Source: Capsicum annuum
Taxonomy: Eukaryota > Streptophyta > Magnoliopsida > Solanales > Solanaceae
Assembly (NCBI RefSeq): GCF_002878395.1
Contig: NC_061115.1
Span: forward strand, 53,877,352-53,941,351
DNA length: 64,000 bases
Direction: 5' to 3'
Part shown: one piece after another, positions 1 through 11,875 of the stretch
How the letters are laid out: every line of letters begins with the position of its first letter
How positions within the stretch are numbered: the first letter of the stretch is position 1
Made by a program: the position numbers and the translations under genes
The notes under the pieces: model-generated
The model's input: only the letters and a program-made list of their open reading frames with translations
The model's database searches: none
What the model was told of the DNA's origin: nothing

Positions 1-984
1 GCAGGAACACCTTCCCAAAATATCCATCATAACGAGATCATTGGCTCCTCTAACAATTATGGAATCTCTCGCCTATTTTTGTTTAGATTTAACCCCCCCC
101 GCTTCATCAAATGGTAGCAAAGAATGACCGTTGTCAACTCTAATGGTCACTAGATGGCTCTTCTAATACCATTATGTTCCAATTACTATCTTTACTTCAA
201 AGCATTTGTTTAACCTGTGAATATCATAAAAAAAAAATCATACCCATAGAAACATTTCTTTGAACTAGCAAATTTCTCTTGTTTTACGTATCGTAAGTCC
301 ACAACACATCAATATCTTCTCTCATAAATTGGATATTCAAAAATAGTGTCATAAAATTGCAAAGATAAAAATTTATTCAACCCTCGTCTTTGAGTGTCAT
401 CAAATCTACACTCTGACATGTCTTGTAGTATGGGACATTTGCAAACATAAGAAATTTATAGGACTCTAAATGATGACCCAATTACATTAAGGTTTCTTAG
501 AGGCTAATTTACCATAACTCCCCTTTCTTAGAAGCTACTCCGTCTGAACCCTAATTTAAGCCTATTTAAATAGTGAAACATATATTATTTTTAACAAGCA
601 TCTCTAAAATACCATATTTTCTTGGGATATTCATATATAGATCAAGAAGTGAGGGGATTCTTCATGAAAATCTAATACTTTAAGAAGATCCACACATCCT
701 TATTTCATGGAAATTAAATCTAAATCATTCTAAGTTCAAGAAATATGCTATCAATACGACACGAATCATAGAGAAAATATCAAGAAAGAAGAATCAGGGG
801 CGAAATAGAATTGCACACATATTGTTTATTAATAAAATTCTAATTTATGAATATTTTATTTGTGATTGTAATTTATTTTATTTCATATTAAAATTTTCTT
901 CAAGCACTAATTTTTATAAAGAACAATTTATCTATTTATTAAAAGATCTGTTGATGCACAAATAATATTTGCATGATTACTAGT
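1..984. other. AT-rich unclassified sequence
   Basis: No reading frame of useful length or recognisable domain is seen on either strand. On the minus strand, around 150-172, there is a stretch (TGGTATTAGAAGAGCC) that resembles a damaged tRNA-iMet primer binding site, with an A/T-rich sequence beyond it that ends in ACA next to it. This could be the edge of an old LTR retroelement whose LTR would lie from ~171 upward, but I cannot find the other LTR end or a gag start, so it stays unclassified. Confidence 0.35.
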
Positions 985-1485
985 GATTTTTATGGTAGAT
1001 CGATACCATCGCTTTATTTTTAACATCTTTATTTTTTAATTTTATGAATTTTTGCTATAGAAACAAGTTAACTTTATGATAGATAAATTATGAGGAATTC
1101 ATTGAATAATTCATGAAGAAATAGATAATTTTATTTGGTAATCTTAAAGTTGTTAAAATATTATTATTACATAATAGAAATTTTACTAGAAATGATTTTC
1201 TATGAATTATGGTATATTCAAAACTAATATATTTATTTTATCACGAACCTATGCAAATGATTTTATTTTTAAAAGCTCCATTGTTTAATTTCATGAATTT
1301 TTGCTATGTAAAAACAAATTAACTTTATGATAGATAGATACATTCTGAGGAATTCATTAGATAATTCATGAAGAATTTGATAATTTTATTTGGTGATCTT
1401 AAAGTTGTTAAAATATTATTATTGCATAATAGAGATTTTATTAGAAATAATTTTTTATGAATTATGGTATATACATAATGATATT
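985..1485. repeat. Tandem duplication, two ~250 bp copies
   Basis: Two diverged copies lie head to tail, about 985-1235 and 1236-1485. Shared landmarks occur in the same order with an offset near 250 bp: TGAATTTTTGCTAT, then AACTTTATGATAGAT, GAGGAATTCATT, ATAATTCATGAAGAA, CTTAAAGTTGTTAAAATATT, and TGAATTATGGTATAT. Neither copy encodes a protein. The outer borders are approximate because the ends have decayed. It could be part of a longer satellite or the remains of a repeat inside an LTR; only two copies are seen. Confidence 0.75.
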
Positions 1486-1510
1486 AAATTAGATAATTGA
1501 TGTGTGTGTA

Positions 1511-1525
1511 TAAATAAATAAATAA

Positions 1526-1563
<38 letters not shown>
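1511..1563. repeat. Compound microsatellite (AATA)n-(TA)n
   Basis: A short run of AATA units passes directly into about 16 TA units, followed by TGTGTG. A shorter TA-rich patch follows near 1765-1785. Typical slippage-prone intergenic sequence. Confidence 0.9.
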
Positions 1564-1567
<4 letters not shown>

Positions 1568-2383
1568 GTGTCTATATATGTTAAAATACGTGACATGTAT
1601 GTCACTTAGATGTCAAAATATATGTTAAGTATCCTTAGGTAGCCTAAGTGTCAAGTCTAGGATAAACTACATCTTTGTGGGTTAGGTAGGCAATAAGTTA
1701 GGATCATTATCCTATCTTGTGGGCTAAGTCACCTAACACTTATATATGTTTAATTCATTACATATATACATATATATATATATGTTCACTTTAACTTTTA
1801 CAATGATATGATTTTATTTAAATAATGCATGTAAGTATTTATTAAGCATGGTTTTTGGTAGATAAACACTGACTTTATAGTTGGTAAATGAGAGAGAAAT
1901 TAATTATCTACATCAAGTTGTTCAAGTTCGGATTCTAGTGATGCACTATTCTAAGACTTCTAGGGGAGGTTTTTAGCTTTTTCATCAGGTAGGCTAGACT
2001 TACCCTATCTTTAAACTAAGCTTATTTATGGTAATTGTGTGCTATTATACTATTTTGGGATAGGAATTTATAGTTAACGTATCATTTGATATAGATATCA
2101 TGCCTTATTTTCCAGGTTAAGACCCAATTCTAGTAAATTTTGGTTCTGATATCTTTTAGTATAATGTAGTATTTATGAGTTTAGGATATAATATTTAAGT
2201 TGTGAAACCATTAGTTCATCTATTTTTAAATAAGTAACATGAATGGTTAAGTATATTTTAAAAATGGTTTAGGTCCAGCATATGCTTTATTTATGTCATT
2301 TATGGTGAAATTTGGCACTTTGTGGCATGGGTTATAGTATATTTTGGGTTTTTAATTTTTACAGTTGGGTATGATTACTATAA
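1564..2383. other. Unclassified AT-rich sequence left of G1
   Basis: About 820 bp without a reading frame or structure that I recognise. It directly borders the 5' LTR of G1. The bases before the LTR (around 2379-2383) cannot be tested as a target duplication because the far end of G1 is missing. Confidence 0.5.
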
Positions 2384-4270
2384 TGTAAGACCTCATAAAT
2401 TTGTGACCAAATTATTCTAAACTCTCCCTTGTGTTAAATGGTAATTTTTAACTTGAATCATGATAAGGGATACTAACGAGATAATTTAGAAATTTTAGAA
2501 ATTTTTTTGAAAGGGTTCGGGTAATTTTGGCACCATAAACTAGTGAGAGTTAGCAATAAAGTTGGGGCATGCTGCCTACGCCCCATGATAAGGGTGTGTC
2601 CTACTACCTATGCCCTGTGATAATGGTGTGGCATGCCCTTTGGCCTCCGCAATAGCAGTGTGGCATCCTGCTAGGCACAAATCACCCAGTTTCATTTTTT
2701 AATTAGGGGCAAGGGCTTTTGGTTCTTTGCCTTATTTAAAGACATAAACTCCTTTTAAACCCAATTTGCTAATAGTTATTGATCTTTAACAATGCTCTTC
2801 CCTTCTCCAACTCCGAAGTAAAGAATCTTACTCCCCAGGCTCTGATCCAATTTTTCTCCAAATTTATCTGTTATTCAGGCATCTTGGACACTCCCTATCT
2901 TAAATATTTTCTTAAGACATTATTTTCTATGTTATTTAAGTGTTCTTGAATGTTTGATTAAACTACAATTGAGGGTTCTTGATTATTGAATACTTAGATC
3001 ATTTTCCCTTGTCTTTAATGGTTTATTCATGATTTAAATGGTAGATTGGCAACTGAATTAATATCTCATGGAAATGGTTGAATTGGGAATTTGATTTTTT
3101 CCAATGTTTATGGATTTTGTATGATGTTATCAACATGAACCTCAACCCATATTATTATGTTGGCTTTAAACAAGGATTCTACATATGTTTAAATTATCTT
3201 TTAAAATATTGCATTGCGTTAATGGTAAAGGAATAAAGATGTTTTTGGAATGTCCTTGGGGGATATGTTGTTTTATATCAATTGGAATATGGAGACAAAT
3301 TGGTTAAATGGTTATGGTTACGCATAATGGGAATACCTTGCAAGTCTATTGGTATGCTGATACCAAGTTAGGAATACCTTAAGGAATGACTCCATGGCTA
3401 ATGTTATGTAAAAATATTTTAATTTAGGCTTAAAGAAAATTCTGTAGCTCACCGAGAATGTATAGTCCCTCAGGGACCAACACTGGACACCATGTTTGCC
3501 GATGTTGGGGGTCTATGACCACTGTGTTATATTTAAACCATATATTTATGGGAGGCTGATTAAATATTGGCGGGATTGGGGCCCTTCCAGTAGGAGGAGT
3601 CGGACCCGTATAGCCTATGGGTCCCTTTGGATCGGTACAAACTACACAGGTCCAGGACTAAATATTTAAATAATCATGTATCATATCTTTTTCCCCTATC
3701 TTAGCTTCCTATATATATGTGTAATTTTTGTGCATGTGATTTATGACTATTTTTGGTTAAATGTATATATTTTATTCCCTTCCTTAGGTTTCATGCCTAT
3801 ACTCGTTGTACTGATCATCCCTGAACGCTACATCATTTCATGATGTAGGTTCTAAGGGATTTTCTAATGACCCTGCGACAAGTTAGGCGGTTTGCTACTC
3901 CTGTTGTTAAGCGATTAAAGTAATGAGCCCACCATACTTTTGAAGGTCTGAACTCTCTCTTAGTTTTTATTTATTATTCTAGTACTTGTGGCTTTCTTTC
4001 ATCACAGTAGGGGGCTTGTCCCAGTTGGGTTAGCAACCTTTAGATTAGAGGCTTTTGTGGAGAGTTTTGGGATATTATTATGGATTTTTTTTTACTCTCA
4101 CACTTACTTCTTTATTTTTATACTTCTCTTATTTTATTGGTTGTCTTCCATAGTTTGATATTTAATTGTGCTCTTAAGCTAAGGCAAATGTGTGGGGGTG
4201 GGAAGGTAACCTCTGGACTTTATTAGCTTGAGATGCCCGTCATAACCAAGCCCTTGTTTGGGTCATGACA
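2384..4270 (+). repeat. G1 5' LTR
   Basis: It begins TGTAAGACC and ends GGTCATGACA, so it has the TG...CA ends of an LTR, and matches the sequence from 9316 along about 1.5 kb (for example the blocks around 2405-2440 versus 9337-9370, 2575-2660 versus 9510-9620 and 3440-3530 versus 11365-11450). The following bases (AGCTTAGTAGAAGAGCATGA, 4271-4290) stand where a primer binding site should be and look like a damaged match to the initiator-Met tRNA type found intact in G3, G4 and G6 here. Confidence 0.9.
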
Positions 4271-4480
4271 AGCTTAGTAGAAGAGCATGATAAAGGGTCA
4301 TTGGGTGTCTATAAAGCATGTTGAGTAAAGTCCATTTTATGAGTGTGTAGTGCCCCACACTTATAAGGAGAAGGCAATAAGGCCTTTCAGAATGTTTCCC
4401 TTCTTTATGTTCTATTTTGTACTAGAGAGTCGAGTTACTCTGAGCTTTCTCAAACTCCTGGATTAATCACATTTTAGATT

Positions 4481-5690
4481 ATGCCTTCATAATAATTTGA
4501 TGGTCGTAGAAACTTAGTTGGAACCCGATACCAACTGGGGAAAGTGTGGACGAAGATTTTCCTACTCATAGTATAGAGACTTGGTATAGGGCCCATACCG
4601 CCTGACTGCACTTTTCTACCTGGGGTTCCACCGGTCTCTATAATTCCTCTTTAGTCTCCCCATGCTTGCACTACTCGGTCACCTTAAAGAGATGTCTTAC
4701 ATGATGAGTTTCATCAGTTTATCCATATGCTTGTTCAGATATAGTAACAGAGACTCATCATTCATATTATGTTTGTCCTACCCCTAATTCTTGTAAGGTC
4801 GCTCAAGTGGGCTAGATAATAAGGCTGAATCCCCAACCATTATAATCTCTATGGTTGAGGAGGATACTCAGGGGTTTATTAATAAGATGGAGAAGATTTT
4901 TTAGGGTGATGCATGCTAGTGATTTAGAAGGGATTAAGTTTGCAGCTTTTAGTTGAAAGAAGTGGCTTATTAGTTATATATGGAGTGGGAAGATTTAAGA
5001 GGTGATTATGCTGAGCCAGCTACATGGGATGAGTTCTCAGGTGCTTTTCCTGATCATTTATTTCTTTAAGATTTGAGGAAAGCCCCAGCTAAGGTGTTTG
5101 TAAATCTGAAGCAGGGCAAGATGAGTGTTAGGAAGTATTCACTAAAGTTCACATGACAGTCTTGTTATACTCTTAAGTTTGTATCTAGTATGAGGTCTGA
5201 GATAAAAAAGTTTACATCGAGTCTATCTCTCAATTCGATGTTAAGAGTGTAAGACTGCTATATTGAATAATAACATGGATATATCAAGTTTCATGGTTTA
5301 TATACACTAGGTGAAACACGAGAAGAATAAACATATAGAAATGGTATACAACACAATAATAAGTTTAAGTATATAGACCGTGGTGCAAATTAGTCGAATA
5401 GTGGGAAGGATTGTAGGCAATATCCCAAGAAGAAGAATTGGAAAAATACTTATTTGTTATCTAGTGCTCTTTATCCTAAGCTTTCAGGTGATCGATGTTT
5501 TCAGGATAGCAATGGTCCTAGGGCACAAGGTACTTATCTAATATTAGTGGTGCTCAATCAACCTAACCTTATCCACCTGGTTGTGGTTGTGTAAAAATTT
5601 ACCACTATTATTATGAAGAGGGGAGAAATTGGTGCTTTAATTGTAGTCAACCTAGTCATATGAAGTGAAATTATCCATCAGCTAGGGTTG
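4481..5690 (+). pseudogene. G1 gag remnant
   Basis: Remnant of the capsid/nucleocapsid gene. The likely old start is ATG at 4481, followed at once by two stops. Recognisable gag sequence is at ~5020-5280 (for example LRKAPAKVFVNLKQGKMSVR) in a frame with several stops, and a decayed CCHC zinc knuckle is near 5631-5675 (CFNCSQPSHMK, final Cys displaced by a stop). The same segments are better preserved in G2 and G5, which is how they were recognised. No product is possible. Confidence 0.75.
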
Positions 5691-8600
5691 CCACAAAAGC
5701 TAATAAGGTTTTGGCCACTGCTTCAGCAGCTCCTACAACTAAGGGTGCTTCTTAAGGGTTGGGAATTGGTCGAAATTGCCTTTATATTCTTTCCACGAGC
5801 CAGGAATCGGAGGATCCCCAGATCTCTCAGTGGTATGTTACAACTTTTCTTCTATGATTTTTATTGTCTACTTAATGTGGGTTCTACACTATCATATGTG
5901 ACTCCTTTGTACTTATAAACTTTGTTTTTGGTCCTGAAACTATTTTCGACTCCCTTTCAGTATCTACCCCTGTTGGTGAGTCTATCATTACTAGAAAAGT
6001 CTATAGGGGTTGTGTGGTGTTAATCTTCTATTGGGAAACCTTTGAAGATCTAATAAAGTTTAATATGGTGGATTTTGATATGATTTTTGGGATGGATTGT
6101 CTTTAATCGTTCTATGCTTCTACGAATTGTAAGACTCGAAAGGTTACCTTTCATTTACCGAATGAACCCATAATTGAATGGGGGAAGTTCCTTAGAACCA
6201 AACGGAAAGTTTATTTCTTATAGTAGGGCTGAAAAATTAATATCCAAAGAATGTCTTTATAATCCAATTTGGGTTGAGGATTTTATCTCTGAAAGTTCGT
6301 ACTTGCAATATGTGCTTATGATTAACAAATTTCCAAAAAAAAATTTAATCATCTTCCTAGGATTCCTTCGGATAGGGAAATAGACTTTAGGATTAATCTT
6401 ATGCCAAATAGTCATCCTATTTTTATTTCACCTTATTAGATGGCTCTAACAGAGCAAAAAAAGCTAACGTAGAAATTAAAAGATCTCCTTGATAAGGCTT
6501 TCATCCATCCTAGTATTTCTCCTCGCTGTGCTCCTATGTTTTTTTTGTGAAATAACTATGTTTCTATTTGGATGTGTATAGACTATCATCAGTTAAATAA
6601 GATCATCGTGGAAAATACACACTCTATTCGTAGCATTGATGACCTCTTTAACCAGCTTAAGTGTGTAAGTGCTTCTCTAAAATAGATCTCTATTCGGGTT
6701 ATCATTAGTTTAAAATTAGGAAGGTTGACATTCTCAACACTGCTTTCTGAACCCATTATGGCCACTATAAGTTGTTGGCTATATCATTTGGGTTGACTAA
6801 TTCTCCGGCTAGCTTTGTGGACCTTATGAATAAGGCGTTCAGATAGTTTTAGGATCTTTTTGCTATAATATTCATTTATGATATCTTGGTATACTCCAAA
6901 ACTGAGGAGGATCATGTGAATCACCTCTAAATTGTGTTGTAGACCCTTAAGAACAAGGAATTGAATAAAAAATTTTCAATGTATGAATTTAGGCTATGCT
7001 TTGGGACTTTTCTTGGGTATGTTGTATCTTGTGAAGGAATTAAAGTGTCCCCTCAAAGGATTGAGTCAGTTATGAAGCGGTCTAGAATCACTACTTTAAG
7101 TGACATTATCAAAATTTTGGGCTTAGGAGACTACTATAGGAGGTTTGTGGAAAGTTTCTCATCTATTGTTGCTCTGCTGATGAGGTTGACTCAGAAAAAG
7201 ATAACGTTCTTATTGTCCGATGCTTGTGAGGGTAGTTTTGAGAAATTGAAGGATAAGTTGACTTACGCTCTTGTTTTGACCCTACTCGAGGGTACTGAGG
7301 GGTTTGTAGTGTACTATGATAAGTCCTATGTGGGTCTAGGTGGTGTGTTGATGCAGCAGAAAAAGTTTGTGGCTTATGCTTCCAAGCAACTTAAGGTTTA
7401 TTAGAGAAATTACTCGACTCATAATCTATAGTTGGCAACTGTGGTTTCTGGTTTACATAATTTGGCATCACTATTTATATGGGGTGCATATGGATTTTTA
7501 TTTAGACCATAAGAGGTTATAGTATATGTTCACGTAGAAGTAATTGATCCTCAGGCAGAGGCGGTGGCCCAAATTATTTGAGGACCACAATATAACCCTA
7601 CATTATCACCCAGGTAAAGCTAATGGTGTTGTTGATTCTCTTAGTAGGTTGTACATGGGGAGTTTATCCCACATGGAGTAGTACAAAAGATTATTGGCAA
7701 AGGATATCCACGAGCTTACAAACTTTGGAGTTTTCTTTTTGGACTCTGAGAATAGAGGGTAATCATTCAGGAGGTAGTTAAATCATCTCTTGTGGCTTAG
7801 GTCCTTTTACAAATCTAGAATGATGTGGGTCAGCAAAAATTTATTGCTTTTGAGATTAGGGGAGATTACATCTTAAAATATCAAGGTAGGTTATGTGTTC
7901 CAAATATAAATGGGTTGCGGGAAAATATCTTGACTGAAGCTCATGTATCTAGATATACAAATCATCTAGGTTCAACCAAATGTATCATGAATTAAAGGAA
8001 ATCCCTTAGTTGAATAATATGTAGAGGGATGTGGCAAGTTTAGTTTCCGTGTTTGGTCTATCAACAAGACAAGGTTGAGCATCTAAGGCTAGGTGGTACT
8101 TAACCAGAGATTGCTATACCAATGTGGAAATGGAAGATGATTAATATGGACTTAATTATTAGTATTTTGTGGTCTCAAAATCAATATATCTCTATTTAGA
8201 TCATTGTGGACAGAATGACCGAGTTTGCTCACTTCTTGCCAGTGAGAACTAACTACTCGATAAAGGATAATGCCAATTTGTTCTTCCTCGAGATAGTTAA
8301 GTTGCACGGGGCCTCGAGGTCCATTATTTTTTATTGACGTACGCAGTTCTCTTATTATTTCTAGCATTTTTTTAGAAAGGGTTGGGTACTCGGGTTAACC
8401 TAGCATCGCTTTCCACTCGCAAATAGTTGGGCAAGAAGAACACACTATTCAGACTTTAGAGTAAATGCTAAGGGTCTATGTAATTGACACTAAATGAAGC
8501 TAAGTTGGTCATTTTCCTCTTAGTAAGTTTTCTTAGAATAATATCTATCATTCCAATATCCAAATTGTCCCTTTTGAGGTTATTTATGGTAGAAGGTGTA

Positions 8601-9184
8601 GGTCTCCTGTGTCAGACTAGATATTTTTGTCCTGATTAGGTTCACCAAGTGATGAAGAAGGTAAAGGTGATTAGTGAAAAACTTAAGACTTTACAGGGTT
8701 GCCAAAAGTCATATTTAGATGTAAGCCGAAGCAAGTTGGAGTTTGAAGTTGATGATTGGGTGTTCTTGAAGGTTTCTCCTATGAAAGGAGTCACAAGATT
8801 TGGGAAAATTGGAAGCTTAATCCTCATTACATTGGTCCACATCAAATGATAAAAAAAATTTGGAATGTTGCGTACAAGTTGAACTTACTAGTGAATCTGG
8901 CTTTTCTTCATCACTTATTTCATGTATCTTTGCTTAAACAGTGTGTGGGTGATCATTTTGTGGTAGTATCTATTAAATGTATTGGTGTTAGGGATTTGTT
9001 GTCCTTTGAGGAAGTTCCGGTTTAAATATTGGGTAGGCAAGTTCAGAAATTAAGGACTAAAGAAATAGACTCAGTGAAGATTCTTTGGAGGAACCAAAAG
9101 GTAGAAGAGGCTATGTGGGAATCGAAAGAGGATATGAAAGCCAAGTACCCATTTTTATTTTCAATTTTGGATGAAAGTATTTAA
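5691..9184 (+). pseudogene. G1 pol remnant (PR-RT-RH-IN)
   Basis: Broken polyprotein. Protease region ~5870-6130 (VGSTLSYVTP in place of the DxGxS/T site). Reverse transcriptase ~6430-6960: CIDYHQLNK is readable, but the catalytic box reads FIYDILVYS, so the first Asp of FxDD is Tyr. RNase H ~7000-7650, with the longest open stretch at 6961-7404 (VYYDKSYVGLGGVLMQ, where a catalytic Asp context is usual). Integrase core ~7900-8600. C-terminal domain 8649-9025, split by a frameshift near 8800-8850, and a chromodomain-like tail ending at ~9183 (MKAKYPFLFS). Family identity is clear; function is excluded by many stops. Confidence 0.9.
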
Positions 9185-9302
9185 GGTATGAGTCTTATTT
9201 CTCCTCTTGTTGCATTTGGAATTTTTCCTTGAATTCGGTTGTGATCTTTCTATTATCATGCTAAGGGTCTTCCAATATCTCATTTGGGGATGAATGATCC
9301 AT

Positions 9303-9315
9303 ATAGGGGGAATAA
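9303..9315 (+). other. G1 polypurine tract
   Basis: A purine run (AGGGGGAATAA) lies immediately before the 3' LTR, the position of the plus-strand primer for reverse transcription. Comparable tracts flank the 3' LTRs of G5 (51501-51512) and G6 (40250-40262). Confidence 0.75.
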
Positions 9316-10168
9316 TGTAAGATCTTGTAAATTTATGGATAAATTATTTTGGACCCTCCTTTGTGTTAAATGGTAATTTTTTACTTGAATTGTTACAAGG
9401 GATGTTAACGGGATGATTTGGAAAAGTGTTAGAATTTTTGGAAAGGGTTAGGTATCATTTTGGGACCCAAAACCAGTAAGGTTCTGCAATAAGGGTGTGG
9501 CATTCTTCCTATAGTGCACAATAAGGGTGTGGCACGCTGCCTATGCCCCATGATAAGGGTGTGTTACGCCCTTGGGACTTAGCGATAGTAGCGTGCAACG
9601 CTGCTGGGCATAAATTGTGCAGTTTTATTTATTTTTTAATTGGGGGCAACGACTTTTTTGTCCTTTGCCTTATTAAACGACTTAAAATGCCTTTTAAACC
9701 CAATTAGCCATTAGTTATGAATATTTAACATTTTTCTTCTCCTCTCCAAATACTAACTCAAAAAATACAAGGTTCTTCTCAAGAATCTAATCCCATAGGC
9801 TCTCAACTCCAATTTCTCTCCAAATTCTTTAGTCATTCTGGCTTGTTGGACACTTCCTATCATAAATATTGTATATTGCATTATTTTATCCATTATTTAA
9901 GAGTTCTTGAATGTTTGATTATTTTTTATTGTTGAACACTTCCATTATATTTCCTTCTTTTTAATGGTTTATTCTTGGTTTAAATGGTGAATTGTGGACT
10001 AAATTTAGTGTCTCGTGGAAATGGTGGAATTGGAAATCCGGGCTTTCACAATGTTTATTGATTTTTTATGATATTATAAACATAAACCTGAACCCACATT
10101 TTAATTTAACTTTAAATAGGTATTCTACATAGTTTTAACTCTCCTTTAGAAATATTGCAATACATTAA

Positions 10169-11140
10169 AGACACGTTAGGTAGGATAGATTAATTAAAAC
10201 AATCCATGTATTAAAATTTAATCCAGTCTAGTACATTGTTTCGTTGCACAAATCAATTTAATCCTTCTTTAACCATGGATAACTAATACAGTATAGGTGT
10301 ATTATCTTATACAGAGGAAACCTAGGAATTATTTATTCCCAGTCAAATAATACATGATAATTAAATAACCAAATTATCCCTTAATACCTTTTACTAAATT
10401 TCTCTTTTATCTAGCTAATTAATAAAGAACAAAGTTTTATCGCTATCCAAGACCATTTTAATCTCTACAACTCACATTAGGCCAAAGTAACCAGCTCTTA
10501 GTCTATTTGGAGTCCCAAGTCAAGCTACTGGAACAAGACATGCTTTCATATTATTTCATGTGAAGCTCTTAGGATTAATTTCATGTTATTTCATCCAAGA
10601 ATTAGTTGATTACAATTCATATAATTAGTAACGTACATTTTGTATGTTCGTTTCATTGAAGAATTAGTTAAATATTATAAATTACATTTGATAGAAAAAA
10701 ACACACAAATGACCTCAAAGATGGATAGTGGTAAATTAAAAGAAAAGGGTATATGAGGTTCTAATAATTGTTTGATCGATACTTTCTCACGGTAGTATGC
10801 ATTTAATGATGTATTAGAGGTCCGTAGAACATTTGACGAGGGGCCTATGCACTTCAGGCATTTGAACTATTCACATTTTAATTTTTAAGATGTCAAGTTA
10901 AAAGAAATAGAATTTTCACAAAAAGATCAAGGTCATAATTGTAAATAAGATATTTGTAGAATTTTAAACCAGACATAATACATGGTGAATCTGGCTTTTA
11001 ACACAATGAACCGAACACTTGATAAAAAATAATCCCTTCATTACAATTCTTGTATTTGTAATCCCTGCAATATAATCATTGTATTTGTAATCCCCGTATT
11101 ACTAATCCTTGCATAACCTATTTTCCTACAAAATGACCCA
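10169..11140. mobile_element. PIF/Harbinger-like non-autonomous element
   Basis: The insertion is proved by the intact G1 5' LTR, which reads GCGTTAATGGTAAAGG where the 3' LTR reads CATTAA, 972 bp, then TAATAGTAAAGG. The duplicated target is TAA (10166-10168 and 11141-11143), the 3 bp TWA-type duplication of PIF/Harbinger elements. The ends are degenerate inverted repeats (AGACACGTTAGGTAGG against TGGGTCATTTTGTAGG read from the other side), similar to Tourist-like ends. No reading frame for a transposase, so it would have moved in trans. The length is large for a classic MITE. Confidence 0.82.
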
Positions 11141-11350
11141 TAATAGTAAAGGAATAAAAAGGCATTTGGAATGCCCTTTGTGGCTATGGTATTTGATTTT
11201 AAATGGAATGTGGAGTCAAATTGGTTAAATGGCTATGGTTTTACATAATTGGAATAGCTTTCAAGTGTATTGGTATGACGATTTCAAGTTGGGAATGCCC
11301 TAAGGAATGACACCATGGTTTATGTTAAATGCAACTATTTTAATTTGGGT

Positions 11351-11548
11351 TTATAGGGAATTAAGTATCTCACTGAGAAGGTGTAGTCCCATGGGGACGA
11401 ACACTGGAAACCATATTTGACGACGTTGGTGGTCTATGACCACTGTATCATGTTTGCACAATATATTTTTTGGTGAGTAATTGACTATTGGTTTGTTCAG
11501 CCTATTTCTCCAGTATGTGGCTAACATGGACTGGGGCCTTTTGTACAT
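11351..11548 (-). other. Chance open frame inside G1 3' LTR
   Basis: A 65-codon minus-strand open frame lies within LTR sequence that is shared with the 5' LTR, where it is not open over the same length. It has no recognisable domain. Listed only so that it is not taken for a gene. Confidence 0.7.
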
Positions 11549-11875
11549 AAAGAGTCAGACCCTTATAGCCCGTTGATGCCTTTAGGTTAGTAGAAGCTAC
11601 ACATTTCAGGACTAAATTTTTAAATGATCATGTTTATGTACCTTTCTCCTATCCCAATATCCTATAAATATGTATAATTGTTGTGCATGGTATTTATGAC
11701 TGATTAATGGGTAAATGCATATATGTTATCCCCTTTTATTATTTTGCATGTCGGTACTCACAATACTGGCCATCTCCAGACACTACATCATTTCAAAATG
11801 TAGGTTCAGAGGTGTTTTTTTATGACCCTATGCAGTATTAGGTGATTTGGTACTCCCGTTGGTCAACGGTTGAAG

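Larger units (their letters stand above)
2384..11875 (+). mobile_element. Ty3/gypsy retrotransposon G1, degraded
   Basis: An LTR retrotransposon in plus orientation, with 5' LTR 2384-4270, broken gag and pol 4481-9184, a polypurine tract, and a 3' LTR from 9316. The order of domains is gag, protease, reverse transcriptase, RNase H, integrase, which is the Ty3/gypsy order. The integrase ends in a tail (VKILWRNQ...AMWESKEDM) of the kind found in plant chromoviruses of the Del/Tekay group. The 3' LTR is interrupted at 10169-11140 and lost beyond 11875, where an Athila-like LTR begins, so no target duplication can be tested. Many stops and frameshifts: the element is dead. Confidence 0.93.
9316..11875 (+). 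repeat. G1 3' LTR, interrupted and truncated
   Basis: Starts TGTAAGATC and follows the 5' LTR to about the point that corresponds to position 3920, then stops; the last ~350 bp of the LTR are absent. A 972 bp insertion (10169-11140) sits between halves that rejoin exactly when it is removed. Beyond 11875 the sequence changes to the Athila-like LTR. Confidence 0.88.
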
